Shown here: positions 51,552 to 61,942 of the stretch, one piece after another
Numbering within the stretch: the stretch's first letter is position 1
Layout of the letters: every line of letters starts with the position of its first letter
Source: Parabacteroides chongii
Lineage (GTDB): Bacteria; Bacteroidota; Bacteroidia; Bacteroidales; Tannerellaceae
Reading direction: 5' to 3'
Length of the DNA: 64,000 bases
Assembly (NCBI RefSeq): GCF_029581355.1
Contig: NZ_CP120849.1
Coordinates: 5,302,501-5,366,500 of the forward strand
Notes under the pieces: generated by a model
The model's database searches: none
Seen by the model: only the letters and a program-made list of their open reading frames with translations
What the model was told of the DNA's origin: nothing
Translations under genes and position numbers: made by a program

Positions 51552-54239
51552 TTAATCGGCTGTAGCTACGATCCGGTCTGCCGTCCAACTATCAACTACT
51601 ATCTGTATCCGGTCTGCGGGTAAAGAAGAGGTAAAACTGATCGTTAAAGTACAATGGTCACCCGGCATAAGCGTGATATAGTTATCCGAATAATGTACGG
51701 GAAGGATACGCTTGCCGGTTTCCTTATCCAGTACTTTGATACGGTTGAAAAAAGAAATATTCGTTTTCGAATGGAGCGATACCATACCAGAATAGGTTGT
51801 TCCTTCCCTTTGCAGAGAAACTTTCACCTCCGGCTTTGTTTCGGGCAAACGGGATAAGTCGGAATAATCTTTCGGAAGCGTGGTCAGCCAATAGATATTC
51901 GGGGCGTCCGGTAATGCGACGGCTACGTTGGAAGGCCGGGCAGGATCAGCCGGCTGCATAGACAGGCGAAGGAAGTAGACTCCTTGTATCTCTTCCGGAA
52001 CGGGAACATCAAACAAGGGCGCTACCGTATTGGCTTTGGCTTCCGACTTTATTTCTTTTTCCCAACGGATCTTACCGCTGGTGTCGTAGATACGGGCATT
52101 TACGATCAGATCCGGGTAATCAGACAGGGATGTATTCAACAGTTCTACCTGCCGAGTAACGGGATTGTAAAACGGATGTAGGGGTTCACATCCTTTACGT
52201 GTACCGTACAGGGAAGCGTTTACATCGAGGAACCAGTCGTACATCTGTCCGCGCAGGGAAGTCCACGGGTTCTGGGTTTTCCAGATCAGTATGCCGGTAT
52301 ACCAGTCCCAAAGATGCGAACCCCAGCCCTCCATAAAGCTACGGTATTGATCGTAATTCACGACCTGAGCATATTTACAATAAGTTTCGATATCCTTTAC
52401 CTCGCCATAACGTTCCAAATGATCCTGATATCCCAGATCCCGATGATAACGCCAGGTGGCATTACGGGTAAAACCTTTTCTAGGAAATTCTGCCAGGTCT
52501 TTCTCCGTCATCATTTCCCGCATACTTTCCACCTCCGGCGAACCGACGGAGCCTGCCTCCGGATTAAACGGATGCGAACGGAAAGTAAAGAACCATTCCG
52601 GCTCCTGAATACCGTAAGGACCGTCGCCGTTATCGCCCAGCAGGTTGCGGGTAAAGAGGGAGTCGGTCGAATAGCTGACGAACAGGCGTTCGGGATCAAG
52701 CTCCGGGAAGACTTTTTCTTTCAGTTGCTTGTCGATGTTTTTAGCCAACGGCCATTCGTTAGCTCCACACCAAAGACAAAGGCTCGGATGGTTACGTATC
52801 ATTTTGACCTGGTCTTTTACCGAGGCGATAAAAAGATCATGATTGTCGGGATATTCCCAACGACGTTCGCGGGAGTCCATTTTCATCGGGTCTTCCCAGG
52901 CACCGTTACAATCGCCACTGCCCCATAAATCCTGGAAGACCAGTATTCCGTATTCATCACAGGCATTATAAAACTCCGGACGTTCGAGCAGGGCACCTCC
53001 CCATACGCGGATCATACGCAAATTCATTTCGGCATGGAAACGGACTTCATCGCGGTAACGTTCAGGGGAAAGGCGCAGTAACCAGTCGGAAGAGATATAA
53101 TTACCTCCGGTTACATAAATCTTCTGGCCGTTCACATAGAAGCGACGGCCTCCGTTGTCCGGACATTTATCTGTTGTGATCTCACGGATTCCGTATTTGA
53201 GTTGTTGGCTGTCGCTGACCCGGTTATCTGCTTCAAAGTAAATATGCATATCGTATAGTGGCTGTTCCCCTACTCCGTTGGGCCACCACAACTGCGGATT
53301 TTTTATTTTCATCGGGTCGAAATGAACTTCCCTTTTTTCGTATGGAGACAAGGTGAGACGTTGCGTTAAACGGATACCGTTTGTTTCGCAGACTAACAGA
53401 CCTTTGCGTGGTGTATCGGTGACATTCTCTACCTCAACAGAGGTCTTTACCAAAGCATCCTCCTGCGTTTTCTTTTCCGGAGAGCGGACACCCGGTACTT
53501 TCGTTACGATATATGGCGACTGGACGGTAACAGCACCGGTAGTAGTAACCGACACCTCATCCCAAATACCGGTATTACGATCCCTGATGGGTTGAACCCA
53601 GTCCCAGCCGGGCGTATATTGCATAGTGTTATTACGGGCGATCTGTCCGTCACCGCCTTGGCCGCCATTCGGATCACCGGGGTATGTCGGAGGATATACG
53701 AGGACAGCCAAAACATTCGTTCCTTTCTTTTGAAGATGTTCCGTTATATTAAACGATTTCCGCAGGAACATTCCTTCATGGGTGGTATTATTAAGCCGTT
53801 TGCCGTTCAGGAACAGTTCTGCTTTATAGTTTATTCCCCGGAAGTTCAGCCAGACAATCCTACCGTCCGGTACTGTCGGAGTTTCAAACTGGCAAACGAA
53901 CCAGAATGTATAAAAATCATTGCCGGCTTCATAAATATCGGGGATCAGGTTATTGTTCATTCCGAACTCCGGTGCAGGATACAGACCGTTTTCCAGTAAA
54001 GTGGTCAGTACTGTCCCGGGGACACGGGCAGGCATCCAACCTGTTGTTTCCAGGGGAGCAGAGCTTAAAAGGTTTCCGTCTGTCTTTATCTCACCGGCTC
54101 TCCGTGCCATCCAGCCGGAATTAAGCAAAGCTTTTTCTCCGGGTTCAGGGATTGTTATTGTATTTTCCTGTGCAAAGGCAGAGAATACTCCGCTTGCTAT
54201 CAACAGCAAAACAATAAAAGAAAGAGTTGTATGTTTCAT
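51552..54239 (-). CDS. Family 2 glycoside hydrolase (beta-mannosidase / exo-glucosaminidase type)
   Basis: 895 residues. Signal peptide 1-23 (ending FSAFAQ). A jelly-roll sugar-binding domain (about 60-200, VWLNFRGINYKAELFLNGKRL), an Ig-like domain and a TIM barrel (about 340-640) follow. The acid/base Glu is probably in LCLWCGANEWPL, with RMIRVWGGALLERPEFYNACDEYGILVFQD as the GH2 core. C-terminal beta domains make up the rest. It resembles mannosidases and exo-beta-glucosaminidases more than beta-galactosidases. It stands alone, without SusC/SusD or other carbohydrate genes. Confidence 0.88.
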   Translation of the reverse strand: MKHTTLSFIVLLLIASGVFSAFAQENTITIPEPGEKALLNSGWMARRAGEIKTDGNLLSSAPLETTGWMPARVPGTVLTTLLENGLYPAPEFGMNNNLIPDIYEAGNDFYTFWFVCQFETPTVPDGRIVWLNFRGINYKAELFLNGKRLNNTTHEGMFLRKSFNITEHLQKKGTNVLAVLVYPPTYPGDPNGGQGGDGQIARNNTMQYTPGWDWVQPIRDRNTGIWDEVSVTTTGAVTVQSPYIVTKVPGVRSPEKKTQEDALVKTSVEVENVTDTPRKGLLVCETNGIRLTQRLTLSPYEKREVHFDPMKIKNPQLWWPNGVGEQPLYDMHIYFEADNRVSDSQQLKYGIREITTDKCPDNGGRRFYVNGQKIYVTGGNYISSDWLLRLSPERYRDEVRFHAEMNLRMIRVWGGALLERPEFYNACDEYGILVFQDLWGSGDCNGAWEDPMKMDSRERRWEYPDNHDLFIASVKDQVKMIRNHPSLCLWCGANEWPLAKNIDKQLKEKVFPELDPERLFVSYSTDSLFTRNLLGDNGDGPYGIQEPEWFFTFRSHPFNPEAGSVGSPEVESMREMMTEKDLAEFPRKGFTRNATWRYHRDLGYQDHLERYGEVKDIETYCKYAQVVNYDQYRSFMEGWGSHLWDWYTGILIWKTQNPWTSLRGQMYDWFLDVNASLYGTRKGCEPLHPFYNPVTRQVELLNTSLSDYPDLIVNARIYDTSGKIRWEKEIKSEAKANTVAPLFDVPVPEEIQGVYFLRLSMQPADPARPSNVAVALPDAPNIYWLTTLPKDYSDLSRLPETKPEVKVSLQREGTTYSGMVSLHSKTNISFFNRIKVLDKETGKRILPVHYSDNYITLMPGDHCTLTISFTSSLPADRIQIVVDSWTADRIVATAD

Positions 54240-54280
54240 AATGTATTCTATTTAATAGGCGTAATATACAATAAAAAGAT

Positions 54281-54312
54281 AAAAGGCCTCCCCCGAAAAT
54301 GGGAGAAGCCTT
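54281..54312 (-). terminator. Terminator of clpB (minus strand)
   Basis: On the minus strand AAGGCTTCTCCC pairs imperfectly with GGGGGAGGCCTT, followed by a T-rich run (TTATCTTTTTATT). Confidence 0.7.
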
Positions 54313-54362
54313 CCTCTTTAAATATTATTAATGTTGCCGGGATAGATTCGGACTATTTAGAA

Positions 54363-56951
54363 TCAATTCTTAAATACCAGTCCATCCCCTTCTCGATCGA
54401 TAATGATCGGACGGTTCTTATCGATCTTCATACCCAGTATCTCCTTCGACAGTTCGTTAAGGACATACTTCTGGATAGCACGTTTCACTGGACGGGCACC
54501 GAACTGGGAATCGTAACCTGCATCCGAGATAAAATCGACGGCAGCATCCGTAAAGTTCAAGGCGACACCGTTGTTTGCCAGCATCTTCTTCACGCTGTTC
54601 AACTGCAAGGTAACGATCTTACGGATCTCTTCCTCATTCAGCGGAGTGAACATGATGATCTCGTCGATACGGTTCAGGAATTCCGGACGAATGGATTTCT
54701 TCAGTAATTCCAGTACCTGGATACGGGTTTCATCGATCACTTTTTCGCGGTTGTCGGGCGTGATCTTCTCGAAGCTTTCACGAATCAGGGATGAACCCAT
54801 ATTGCTGGTCATGATGATGATCGAGTTCTTGAAGTTCACGACGCGTCCCTTGTTGTCCGTCAGACGACCGTCATCCAATACCTGCAACAGGATATTGAAT
54901 ACGTCCGGATGCGCCTTTTCGATCTCGTCGAACAAAACGACAGAATAAGGTTTACGGCGAATTGCTTCCGTCAACTGTCCACCTTCATCGTAACCGACAT
55001 ATCCCGGAGGTGCACCGATCAGACGAGTCGCACTGAATTTCTCCTGATACTCGCTCATATCGATACGGGTCATGCTGTTCTCATCGTCAAACAGGTATTC
55101 AGCCAACGCTTTGGCAAGCTCTGTCTTACCCACACCGGTCGTACCGAGGAAGATGAACGAACCGATCGGACGTTTCGGATCTTGCAATCCGGCACGGCTA
55201 CGACGCACGGCATCCGCTATGGCTGTAATAGCCTCTTCCTGACCGATCACACGGGTGTGCAATTCGTCTTCCAGGCGGAGCAGTTTGTCGCGTTCGCTCT
55301 GCATCATCTTGTTGACGGGAATACCGGTCCAACGGGATACCACATCGGCAATGTCTTCACTGTCGACTTCCTCTTTGATCATAGCGGCAGCACCCTGCAT
55401 GGTGTGCAGCTTGGCCTGTATTTCCTTGATCTCTTCTTCTTTCGCCTGCAGTTTGCCGTAACGGATCTCGGCAACCTTGCCGTAATCGCCTTCACGTTCT
55501 GCCTTATCGGCTTCAAACTTCAGGTTCTCGATGTCAATCTTATTTTGCTGTATCTTGTTGATCTGTTCCTTTTCGCTTTCCCACTGGGCTTTCTGTTTCT
55601 TTTCTTCTTCCTTGAGGTTGGCGATTTCTTTGTTCAACTGTTCCAGTTTCGTCTTATCGTTTTCACGTTTGATGGCTTCACGTTCGATCTCCAGCTGTTT
55701 GATACGGCGGGAAACTTCATCCAATGATTCGGGCACCGAATCCACCTGCAAACGCAGACGGGCAGCAGCCTCATCCATCAGGTCGATCGCCTTATCCGGC
55801 AGGAAACGGTCGGTAATATACCGTGTCGAAAGCTGGACGGCAGCGATAATGGCATCGTCTTTGATACGTACCTTATGATGGTTTTCGTACTTCTCTTTCA
55901 GACCACGCAGGATAGAAATAGTATCCAGTTCATCCGGTTCTTCGACCATCACAACCTGGAAACGACGTTCCAACGCCTTATCTTTTTCAAAATATTTCTG
56001 ATATTCATCCAGTGTCGTCGCACCGATAGAACGTAATTCACCACGTGCCAACGCCGGTTTCAGGATATTGGCGGCATCCATAGCCCCGTCGCTCTTACCG
56101 GCTCCTACCAATGTATGGATCTCATCGATGAAAAGGATGATCTCGCCTTCCGACTTGGTCACCTCGTTGACTACGGATTTCAACCGTTCTTCAAATTCTC
56201 CTTTATATTTGGCACCGGCAATCAATGCCCCCATATCCAGAGAGTAAATCTGTTTTGATTTCAGATTCTCCGGAACGTCGCCACGAACAATACGGTGTGC
56301 CAAGCCTTCGGCGATAGCTGTTTTACCGACACCCGGTTCACCGATCAGGATCGGGTTGTTCTTTGTACGACGGCTCAGGATCTGAAGTACACGACGGATC
56401 TCGTCATCACGGCCGATCACCGGGTCGAGCTTGCCGCTACGGGCACGTTCGTTCAGATTGATGGCGTATTTATTCAGAGAGTCGTATGTGTCTTCAGCCG
56501 ACTGGCTCGTTACTTTATTTCCCTTACGCAATTCCTCGATCGCTTTCTCCAGTTCTTTTTCCGTAACACCGGCATCTTTCAATATCTGCGAAGCCGTACT
56601 TTTTACGGTGAACAAAGCGAGAATGATATGTTCTAGAGAAACATACTGGTCACCCATCTTACCGGAATAATCGATAGCTTTCTGCAAAACGGCATTCGAT
56701 TCGCTCGACAGGTAAGGTTCGCCACCGGATACTTTCGGATAGGATTCTATCTGACGATCCAGCACCATGTTCAGATTCTGGATATTCACACCCAGTTTCT
56801 GGAAGAGGAAGTTCGTGATGCTCTCGCCCGTCATAATGACAGCCTTCAGCAAATGAACAGGTTCGATCACCTGTTGGTTATTCTTCTGAACCAACTGCAC
56901 CGCCTGCTGAACAGCCTCTTGTGATTTAATTGTAAAATTGTTTAAATTCAT
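54363..56951 (-). CDS. clpB: ATP-dependent chaperone ClpB
   Basis: 862-residue disaggregase that works with DnaK. An N-terminal repeat domain (1-about 145) is followed by the first AAA+ module ([13 protein letters not shown] near 205), the coiled-coil middle domain (about 400-530) and the second AAA+ module ([14 protein letters not shown] near 605), with [27 protein letters not shown] as the pore loop region. The length is normal for ClpB and the middle domain excludes ClpA/ClpC. No sigma-32-like or CIRCE site was seen. Confidence 0.97.
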   Translation of the reverse strand: MNLNNFTIKSQEAVQQAVQLVQKNNQQVIEPVHLLKAVIMTGESITNFLFQKLGVNIQNLNMVLDRQIESYPKVSGGEPYLSSESNAVLQKAIDYSGKMGDQYVSLEHIILALFTVKSTASQILKDAGVTEKELEKAIEELRKGNKVTSQSAEDTYDSLNKYAINLNERARSGKLDPVIGRDDEIRRVLQILSRRTKNNPILIGEPGVGKTAIAEGLAHRIVRGDVPENLKSKQIYSLDMGALIAGAKYKGEFEERLKSVVNEVTKSEGEIILFIDEIHTLVGAGKSDGAMDAANILKPALARGELRSIGATTLDEYQKYFEKDKALERRFQVVMVEEPDELDTISILRGLKEKYENHHKVRIKDDAIIAAVQLSTRYITDRFLPDKAIDLMDEAAARLRLQVDSVPESLDEVSRRIKQLEIEREAIKRENDKTKLEQLNKEIANLKEEEKKQKAQWESEKEQINKIQQNKIDIENLKFEADKAEREGDYGKVAEIRYGKLQAKEEEIKEIQAKLHTMQGAAAMIKEEVDSEDIADVVSRWTGIPVNKMMQSERDKLLRLEDELHTRVIGQEEAITAIADAVRRSRAGLQDPKRPIGSFIFLGTTGVGKTELAKALAEYLFDDENSMTRIDMSEYQEKFSATRLIGAPPGYVGYDEGGQLTEAIRRKPYSVVLFDEIEKAHPDVFNILLQVLDDGRLTDNKGRVVNFKNSIIIMTSNMGSSLIRESFEKITPDNREKVIDETRIQVLELLKKSIRPEFLNRIDEIIMFTPLNEEEIRKIVTLQLNSVKKMLANNGVALNFTDAAVDFISDAGYDSQFGARPVKRAIQKYVLNELSKEILGMKIDKNRPIIIDREGDGLVFKN

Positions 56952-57145
56952 ACCTTATATTACTTTCTTGTTATCTTCTTTATTTTAAACTTTCACTGAT
57001 AACTCTACAAAACAAATACCAGATCGAAAACAAGTCATTTTGTCAGTATTATTTAATTATAAGAGAAAGAGTTATGCCGATCAGTCGGGATTAACGACAT
57101 ATTTTGCACTTTCGGTAAGAAAACAACAGGGAAGCAAAAAAGGTT

Positions 57146-57153
57146 TACTTTTG
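57146..57153 (+). promoter_or_regulatory. -7 element of the ECF sigma gene
   Basis: TACTTTTG fits the consensus and lies 60 nt before ATG 57214. It excludes the earlier in-frame ATG at 57040 as the start. Confidence 0.5.
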
Positions 57154-57213
57154 CAGAAGATGTGTGACTTTTTCACGTGCCGAGGTACTAATCCAATACA
57201 AACTAAAAGAGAA

Positions 57214-57720
57214 ATGAATATGGTAAAAGGTGAAGCAGACTTCCTTTCTGCGCTGGAATCGAACATAAGCATACTGATCAAAATCGCCCGGGTGTATGCT
57301 TATACCACGCACGACAGGAAAGACCTGATCAATGACATCATCCTCGAATTGTGGAAGTCGTACCCGAAGTTTAAAGGCGACTCCAAAATATCAACCTGGA
57401 TCTATCGCGTCTCGCTCAACGTGGCGTTGAATGTCAAACGAAAGCGGGACAATAACAAAGTATTGTTTTTCGATGAGTTGAAGGTAGCGGACGGCAGTGA
57501 TATCCTCGAAGTCCCGACCGACAACTCCTCCGAAATCGGCCAACTCTATCAGTGCATCGAAAGTTTATCGGAACAGAACAAGGCGATTATCCTATTGTAT
57601 CTGGATGATAAATCGTACGAAGAGATCTCTCAAATCCTCGGTCTGTCCAGGACGAATGTCAGTACACGTTTGAACCGGATAAAAGAGCAATTAAGAAAAC
57701 AAATGAACCCCAATAAATGA
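57214..57720 (+). CDS. ECF-type RNA polymerase sigma factor
   Basis: 168 residues from ATG 57214 (or 57220). Region 2 is SILIKIARVYAYTTHDRKDLINDIILELWKSYPKF with DSKISTWIYRVSLNVALN, and region 4 is LYLDDKSYEEISQILGLSRTNVSTRLNRIKEQLRK. The frame is open upstream to 57040, but a promoter lies within that part. It is 6 nt upstream of a four-helix membrane protein that may be its partner. Confidence 0.92.
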   Translation: MNMVKGEADFLSALESNISILIKIARVYAYTTHDRKDLINDIILELWKSYPKFKGDSKISTWIYRVSLNVALNVKRKRDNNKVLFFDELKVADGSDILEVPTDNSSEIGQLYQCIESLSEQNKAIILLYLDDKSYEEISQILGLSRTNVSTRLNRIKEQLRKQMNPNK

Positions 57721-57726
57721 ATCGTT

Positions 57727-58317
57727 ATGGAACTCGATAATATAAAAAACAGCTGGAAACAGGAAAACCAGCAAATTGTAGCGAATGTACATTTGAATAG
57801 AACAGCCCTGATGAAAAAGATCTCGGCAGAAACAAACCGTATGAAAAGAAAGAATCTGTTACTCTTGTTGTTCAGAATCCCTTTTCCGGTAGTTATACTT
57901 GCTATATTATTTTCACACATTCATATCCATAACATGGTTAATTTCTATATTGGAATAGTGTTGTTTCTGGCTTTTGCCTGCTTTGCTTCATGGGGACTGA
58001 TAAAATATTATCTGAATCTGAGAAAGCTGGATATAACAGATTCATATCTTGAAAATAAAAAGACTATACGGGAACTGAAGTTGTATAAACTGAATGTGAC
58101 GAAAAGGAATTACTATTGCAGCCCGGTGGGAATAGCCGGTATTTTCCTGATGATCAATGCGCCTCTGTTTACTACTACCGAAGGGGCTGTCATGTTGTTA
58201 CTCATCATGGCCGTCATGGCTGCCTCCATATTCATAAATCTGAAATATGTCTTACCGGCACAGTTCAAACGGTTGAATAAGGAGATGGAGGAGATTCGGA
58301 GGATGGAAGAGGAATAG
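57727..58317 (+). CDS. Membrane protein paired with the ECF sigma factor
   Basis: 196 residues with four transmembrane helices (about 42-62, 70-92, 136-152, 157-176) and cytoplasmic charged ends (NIKNSWKQENQQIV at the start, FKRLNKEMEEIRRMEEE at the end). No recognised anti-sigma (zinc-finger or FecR) motif. The place directly behind an ECF gene suggests an anti-sigma or sensor role; this is inference. A hairpin follows at 58347-58377. Confidence 0.7.
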   Translation: MELDNIKNSWKQENQQIVANVHLNRTALMKKISAETNRMKRKNLLLLLFRIPFPVVILAILFSHIHIHNMVNFYIGIVLFLAFACFASWGLIKYYLNLRKLDITDSYLENKKTIRELKLYKLNVTKRNYYCSPVGIAGIFLMINAPLFTTTEGAVMLLLIMAVMAASIFINLKYVLPAQFKRLNKEMEEIRRMEEE

Positions 58318-58346
58318 GCAAACTCAAAATCATTTGTGTGTTCGAA

Positions 58347-58377
58347 ATATAGCGGCAGATCATATCTGTCGCTATAT
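58347..58377 (+). terminator. Hairpin after the sigma/membrane operon
   Basis: ATATAGCGGCAGAT (58347-58360) pairs with ATCTGTCGCTATAT (58364-58377) with one mismatch around a 3-nt loop. No T-run follows. Confidence 0.45.
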
Positions 58378-58430
58378 AACTTATATCGAATTAACGATGT
58401 ATAATCCTGTTGGTTTTTGAAATAAAAGAA

Positions 58431-58438
58431 TATCTTTG
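58431..58438 (+). promoter_or_regulatory. -7 element of the lipoprotein gene at 58485
   Basis: TATCTTTG matches exactly; leader of about 40 nt. Confidence 0.5.
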
Positions 58439-58484
58439 TGCATCAAGGTTTTCACATTGAAAAGCTTAGTCTAATATCGGCAGC

Positions 58485-59345
58485 ATGACTAGAAAAAACA
58501 TATTCGGTTTATTATTTGCTATTCTCTGTATATCAGGATGTATATCGTGTAATAAATATCTCCTGAATGAGAAAGACAAAGTGAAAGAGAAGGAGGATGT
58601 TCCTATTGAAACATTTGAAGCCATTTCAAATATTGACCTGTCTGCCCGAAAGAATTGGATACTGATTATGAACTTCGATTGTATATACAATTATACCATA
58701 GATAAAAATATAATTAAAGCTACTCCTAAAGATACCCTCAGCTATATATATGGTCCATACATAACAGAAAATGAGGATGGGCAGGATTGGATTATCTCGG
58801 GATTAGGTCCGTATCTTCACTTTGCATCTCATAGTTTCTACTCTAATTTCATATCCGGAACCGACACTACATTACAAATGAACTTTGATCAAACAACTGA
58901 AGAGAAGTTATTTGCCGCCGACTGTTTGTCTTGCCAATATTCAGGAAAAGTATCGACCTATCTTTCCGGTATTTTAGTTCATTACAATTCTTTTCTGGAT
59001 TTTAAGTTGAAGAATGTTCCCGAATCTGCAACCGTCATGATAAAAAGCCGGATGCCTATCCAACCATTCAGAGAGAAGACGAATCCGCAGCATTATAAGG
59101 CGATCGTCTTTTCTTATTGTGGAGATGGTTATGCAGACCTTTATATTACTATGACTAATAAAATTTATTGTATCAAATTAAGCCCCAAAATAAACGTCTC
59201 TGAGCCCAATAGTGATCTATACCTAAACTCACGTCACTACACAAACCCAGATACTTACTACAAATTCACTTTGTCTTATGACAAAGAAATAGACAACTTT
59301 TCAATCGAAGATATAGAGAACAAGGTGTGGAGTCAGATGCCATAA
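58485..59345 (+). CDS. Hypothetical lipoprotein
   Basis: 286 residues with a signal peptide and a double lipobox-like region (CISGCISCNKY); Cys22 is the likely lipid site. The mature part is mostly beta-rich and acidic, with no recognised domain. AT-rich relative to its neighbours. No partner genes; it stands between the sigma operon and the convergent ADP-ribosylglycohydrolase. Confidence 0.7.
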   Translation: MTRKNIFGLLFAILCISGCISCNKYLLNEKDKVKEKEDVPIETFEAISNIDLSARKNWILIMNFDCIYNYTIDKNIIKATPKDTLSYIYGPYITENEDGQDWIISGLGPYLHFASHSFYSNFISGTDTTLQMNFDQTTEEKLFAADCLSCQYSGKVSTYLSGILVHYNSFLDFKLKNVPESATVMIKSRMPIQPFREKTNPQHYKAIVFSYCGDGYADLYITMTNKIYCIKLSPKINVSEPNSDLYLNSRHYTNPDTYYKFTLSYDKEIDNFSIEDIENKVWSQMP

Positions 59346-59388
59346 AGGTATCGATATTTGTCGTGTCATAATGTTTACTATAAAAAAG

Positions 59389-60153
59389 TTAGCCTACTAA
59401 TAATTGCTTCACTATCTCCTGAAATTTCCGTGGTATCCGTTTAAATACTTCCGACCGGATTCCGTCCGGTACGCCATAAAAAGCCTCGGCTATCCCTCCG
59501 GAGATACAGGCTAGCGTATCGCTATCGCCACCCAAAGAGACAGCCAGGCGGATGGCGTTTTCAAAATCTGTACTATCCAGGAAGGCGATGATTGCTTCGG
59601 GAACGGTGCCCTGGCAACTTTCATTGAAATGATAGGTCGGACGTATCTCGTCACAGGTACGGTTCAGATCGTAGGAAAAAGTAGTTTCTATATATTGTTT
59701 GATTTCTTGCTTGCTTTTTCCGATTCGTGCCAAATAAATAGCAGCTGCGGTAGCCTGTGCTCCTTTTATTCCTTCAGAATGGTTATGAGAGACAATAGCT
59801 GTTTCCCTGGCAATATCCAAAGTCTCTTCCAACGAATCGAATTTCCATCCGACAGCACTTACCCGCATCGCCGAACCATTTCCCCAGCTATTATACGGTT
59901 GCGGATCCTTTTCCCGAAGCCAACCACTGAAACGACCGCCGTAACCTCCCATCGGACATGGATATTTACGTCCGTATTCCTGCATGACACGGGTCAGATC
60001 TCCCCCATTAAGCAGCCAGTCTGCAACGGCAACCGTCATGATCGTGTCGTCCGTATAATCACTTTCACTCGTAAACAGCGGAAAGTCCGTTATCTTTATA
60101 TTATCGAATTCATAAACGGAGCCGATAATGTCTCCTGCTATTGCACCTATCAT
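59389..60153 (-). CDS. ADP-ribosylglycohydrolase family protein
   Basis: 254 residues. Metal ligands typical of DraG-like enzymes are in MIGAIAGDIIGSVYE, SDYTDDTIMTVAVADWLL and SLGGDSDTLACISGGIAEAFYG. The enzyme removes ADP-ribose from proteins or small molecules. The length is on the short side but complete. No ADP-ribosyltransferase lies next to it. Confidence 0.92.
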   Translation of the reverse strand: MIGAIAGDIIGSVYEFDNIKITDFPLFTSESDYTDDTIMTVAVADWLLNGGDLTRVMQEYGRKYPCPMGGYGGRFSGWLREKDPQPYNSWGNGSAMRVSAVGWKFDSLEETLDIARETAIVSHNHSEGIKGAQATAAAIYLARIGKSKQEIKQYIETTFSYDLNRTCDEIRPTYHFNESCQGTVPEAIIAFLDSTDFENAIRLAVSLGGDSDTLACISGGIAEAFYGVPDGIRSEVFKRIPRKFQEIVKQLLVG

Positions 60154-60263
60154 AGTATGTTAATTAATATTCTTCGGTTGCATAAATATAATAAATATAT
60201 TCAAACCTTACTCGCTTGTACTAAAAAAACTATATAAATCATCGGATTCCTATATCCTTCAGA

Positions 60264-60271
60264 TATATTTG
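60264..60271 (+). promoter_or_regulatory. -7 element of the lipocalin-like gene
   Basis: TATATTTG fits the consensus. It overlaps the first in-frame ATG (60271), so the real start must be ATG 60304. Confidence 0.5.
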
Positions 60272-60303
60272 TGTACTTATTCAAATTCAAAACAGTATTT
60301 AAT

Positions 60304-60678
60304 ATGAAAAAGATGATTACGTGTGGCTTCCTATTACCTATCGCCACACTGGCATTGATTGCTTGCAGCGGAAATAATGATCTTACAAACCAATTAAAAG
60401 GTTCCTGGGTCGCTCCTATCAACGGTATGCCCGAACAGATGGAAGGTTTCGAACTGAAAGACAATGGACTTGCCTCTTCCATCAATATGGCAACATTGGT
60501 TTATGAGAAGTGGGAAACTATAAAACTGGACAAAGCGGATGCCCTGGTACTTCAGGGGAAAAGTATCGGCAACGGGCAAACACTCTCCTTCTCCGACACA
60601 CTAAAGATTGACAAGATATCTGAAAACTCCCTGACGCTCACCCAAGACAGTTACACCAGAACATATACAAAAAAGTAA
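60304..60678 (+). CDS. Lipocalin-like lipoprotein
   Basis: 124 residues from ATG 60304 (the promoter overlaps the earlier ATG at 60271). Lipobox ALIACSGN. The mature part has the Lipocalin_3-like pattern: LKGSWVAPINGMPEQMEGFELKDNGLASSINMATLVYEKWE, then short strands ending SLTLTQDSYTRTYTKK. A ligand is not evident. A hairpin follows. Confidence 0.75.
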   Translation: MKKMITCGFLLPIATLALIACSGNNDLTNQLKGSWVAPINGMPEQMEGFELKDNGLASSINMATLVYEKWETIKLDKADALVLQGKSIGNGQTLSFSDTLKIDKISENSLTLTQDSYTRTYTKK

Positions 60679-60686
60679 AAGAAAGC

Positions 60687-60723
60687 CACTGTCTGTAATA
60701 CGGATTCCGTCTTACAGACAGTG
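60687..60723. terminator. Hairpin between convergent genes
   Basis: CACTGTCTGTAA (60687-60698) pairs with TTACAGACAGTG (60712-60723), with an extra GGA/TCC pair inside. It lies between the lipocalin-like gene and the PLD-like gene. Confidence 0.65.
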
Positions 60724-60734
60724 CTGATCTTCAA

Positions 60735-61247
60735 TCATGTAATCCTGTCCGAGCAATACTTCTTCCGCTTACATGTCTTGCAAGGAATCCCCATCCAAAG
60801 CTCATCGAACTGTTCGACGGCTTCCGTCACCAGCTCTTCTACGGAGGTGAAGATTCCCGCTTCGAAGTTACGGTTGTCTTTTCCTTTCATGCCTAACGCG
60901 GCTCCCGTCAAGTTTGCCGATCCGATATAGACCTGCTTCAGGTCGAATATCAATAACTTGAAATGGACACGCGGACAAAGTACACGCTCCATCCGACTCC
61001 AAAGCAAAGGATACTTGTCAAAGTCATCGCGGAAGTTCTGTCCCGGTTCTTTAGCATGGATCAGACGTACTTCGACACCTTCCTTCACCTTTTGCTCCAA
61101 CAGCTTCAGGAGGGGCACAGCGTCTTTTCCTTCTTTGATATAAAGGTCTTTTATATCAGCCGTACCGATCCATACCGTCCGCTTCGCCTGCCGGATAGCC
61201 TCGATAAGGGAAGAGTAATGTTGTTCGTTTTTAATGTATTGGAGCAT
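60735..61247 (-). CDS. Phospholipase D-like nuclease domain protein (single HKD)
   Basis: 170 residues. A single PLD motif is seen in VHFKLLIFDLKQVYIGSANLTG (H-x-K and downstream Asp and Asn) near residue 94, and the N-terminal half is the partner fold (SSLIEAIRQAKRTVWIGTADI). Single-HKD proteins usually work as dimers and are often nucleases. The C-terminus has CKTCKRKKYC, a possible metal-binding cluster. It overlaps the upstream UDG-like gene by 17 nt. Confidence 0.8.
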   Translation of the reverse strand: MLQYIKNEQHYSSLIEAIRQAKRTVWIGTADIKDLYIKEGKDAVPLLKLLEQKVKEGVEVRLIHAKEPGQNFRDDFDKYPLLWSRMERVLCPRVHFKLLIFDLKQVYIGSANLTGAALGMKGKDNRNFEAGIFTSVEELVTEAVEQFDELWMGIPCKTCKRKKYCSDRIT

Positions 61248-61926
61248 AATTCAACTTTAATCCTTCTTTAACAGCATTCAATAGTTTATTATATAAAAGT
61301 TCTTTTGAATATCTTCTTTGTTGTGGATGATAAAAGCTAACTAACAAAGGCCCATTCTTTATCTGATATGTCCAAACTCCACCAAATTTATGGCCTTGGC
61401 CAGGTTGATATTTATAACCATATAAATCCTCAAATAAAATAACAAACAATGGAGTTATAACACTACCACAACAGATTATTATCTCGACACCTTCATACAA
61501 ACTCAACTGCATTGGCAAGTATTTTCTATCTTTTTCATGAAAGGTCTCTTTCAACTTTCTATTTTTAGACACTGAACCACCAGGCTCTTTGTTGATGTTG
61601 ACAATACATAAGTTCCTCAATATATCTTTACGGTCAATTTTTCCAAACACCTCAACAACCTCTCTAAACGACAGATTCTCTTCTAAATGTAACAGACCAT
61701 ACGCCCATTCTGATAAAACTTGCCAAGTTTCTTGTCTGCCACCTTTGTTCAACTCATGTCTTAAATCAAAACGATTTCCAGCATTCGCTTCTTTCAGCAC
61801 AAACAAGATCTTTCGGTTTACAGCATTCCAGCATTCTTCATTAACCAATCCGTCCATAACAAAAGGAGCAATATACGAAGAGCTCCAGTCATCAAACAAC
61901 TTATTTTCCAAATCCCTTATCGACAT
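61231..61926 (-). CDS. Uracil-DNA-glycosylase-superfamily-like protein
   Basis: 231 residues, AT-richer than both neighbours. Short stretches suggest the UDG fold: KILFVLKEAN (motif 1 place), VEIIICCGSVITPLF (central strand and helix) and VSFYHPQQRR (the HP of motif 2). The catalytic Asp/Asn of known families is not clearly placed, so the assignment is tentative. It overlaps the PLD-like gene by 17 nt and follows the HU-like gene after 16 nt, forming an operon. Confidence 0.45.
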   Translation of the reverse strand: MSIRDLENKLFDDWSSSYIAPFVMDGLVNEECWNAVNRKILFVLKEANAGNRFDLRHELNKGGRQETWQVLSEWAYGLLHLEENLSFREVVEVFGKIDRKDILRNLCIVNINKEPGGSVSKNRKLKETFHEKDRKYLPMQLSLYEGVEIIICCGSVITPLFVILFEDLYGYKYQPGQGHKFGGVWTYQIKNGPLLVSFYHPQQRRYSKELLYNKLLNAVKEGLKLNYAPIH

Positions 61927-61942
61927 ATTTAATGCATTTATT

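Noticed and set aside
57040..57213. N-terminal extension of the sigma factor
   Set aside because: A consensus -7 element lies within it, and the extra residues are low in sigma-region features.
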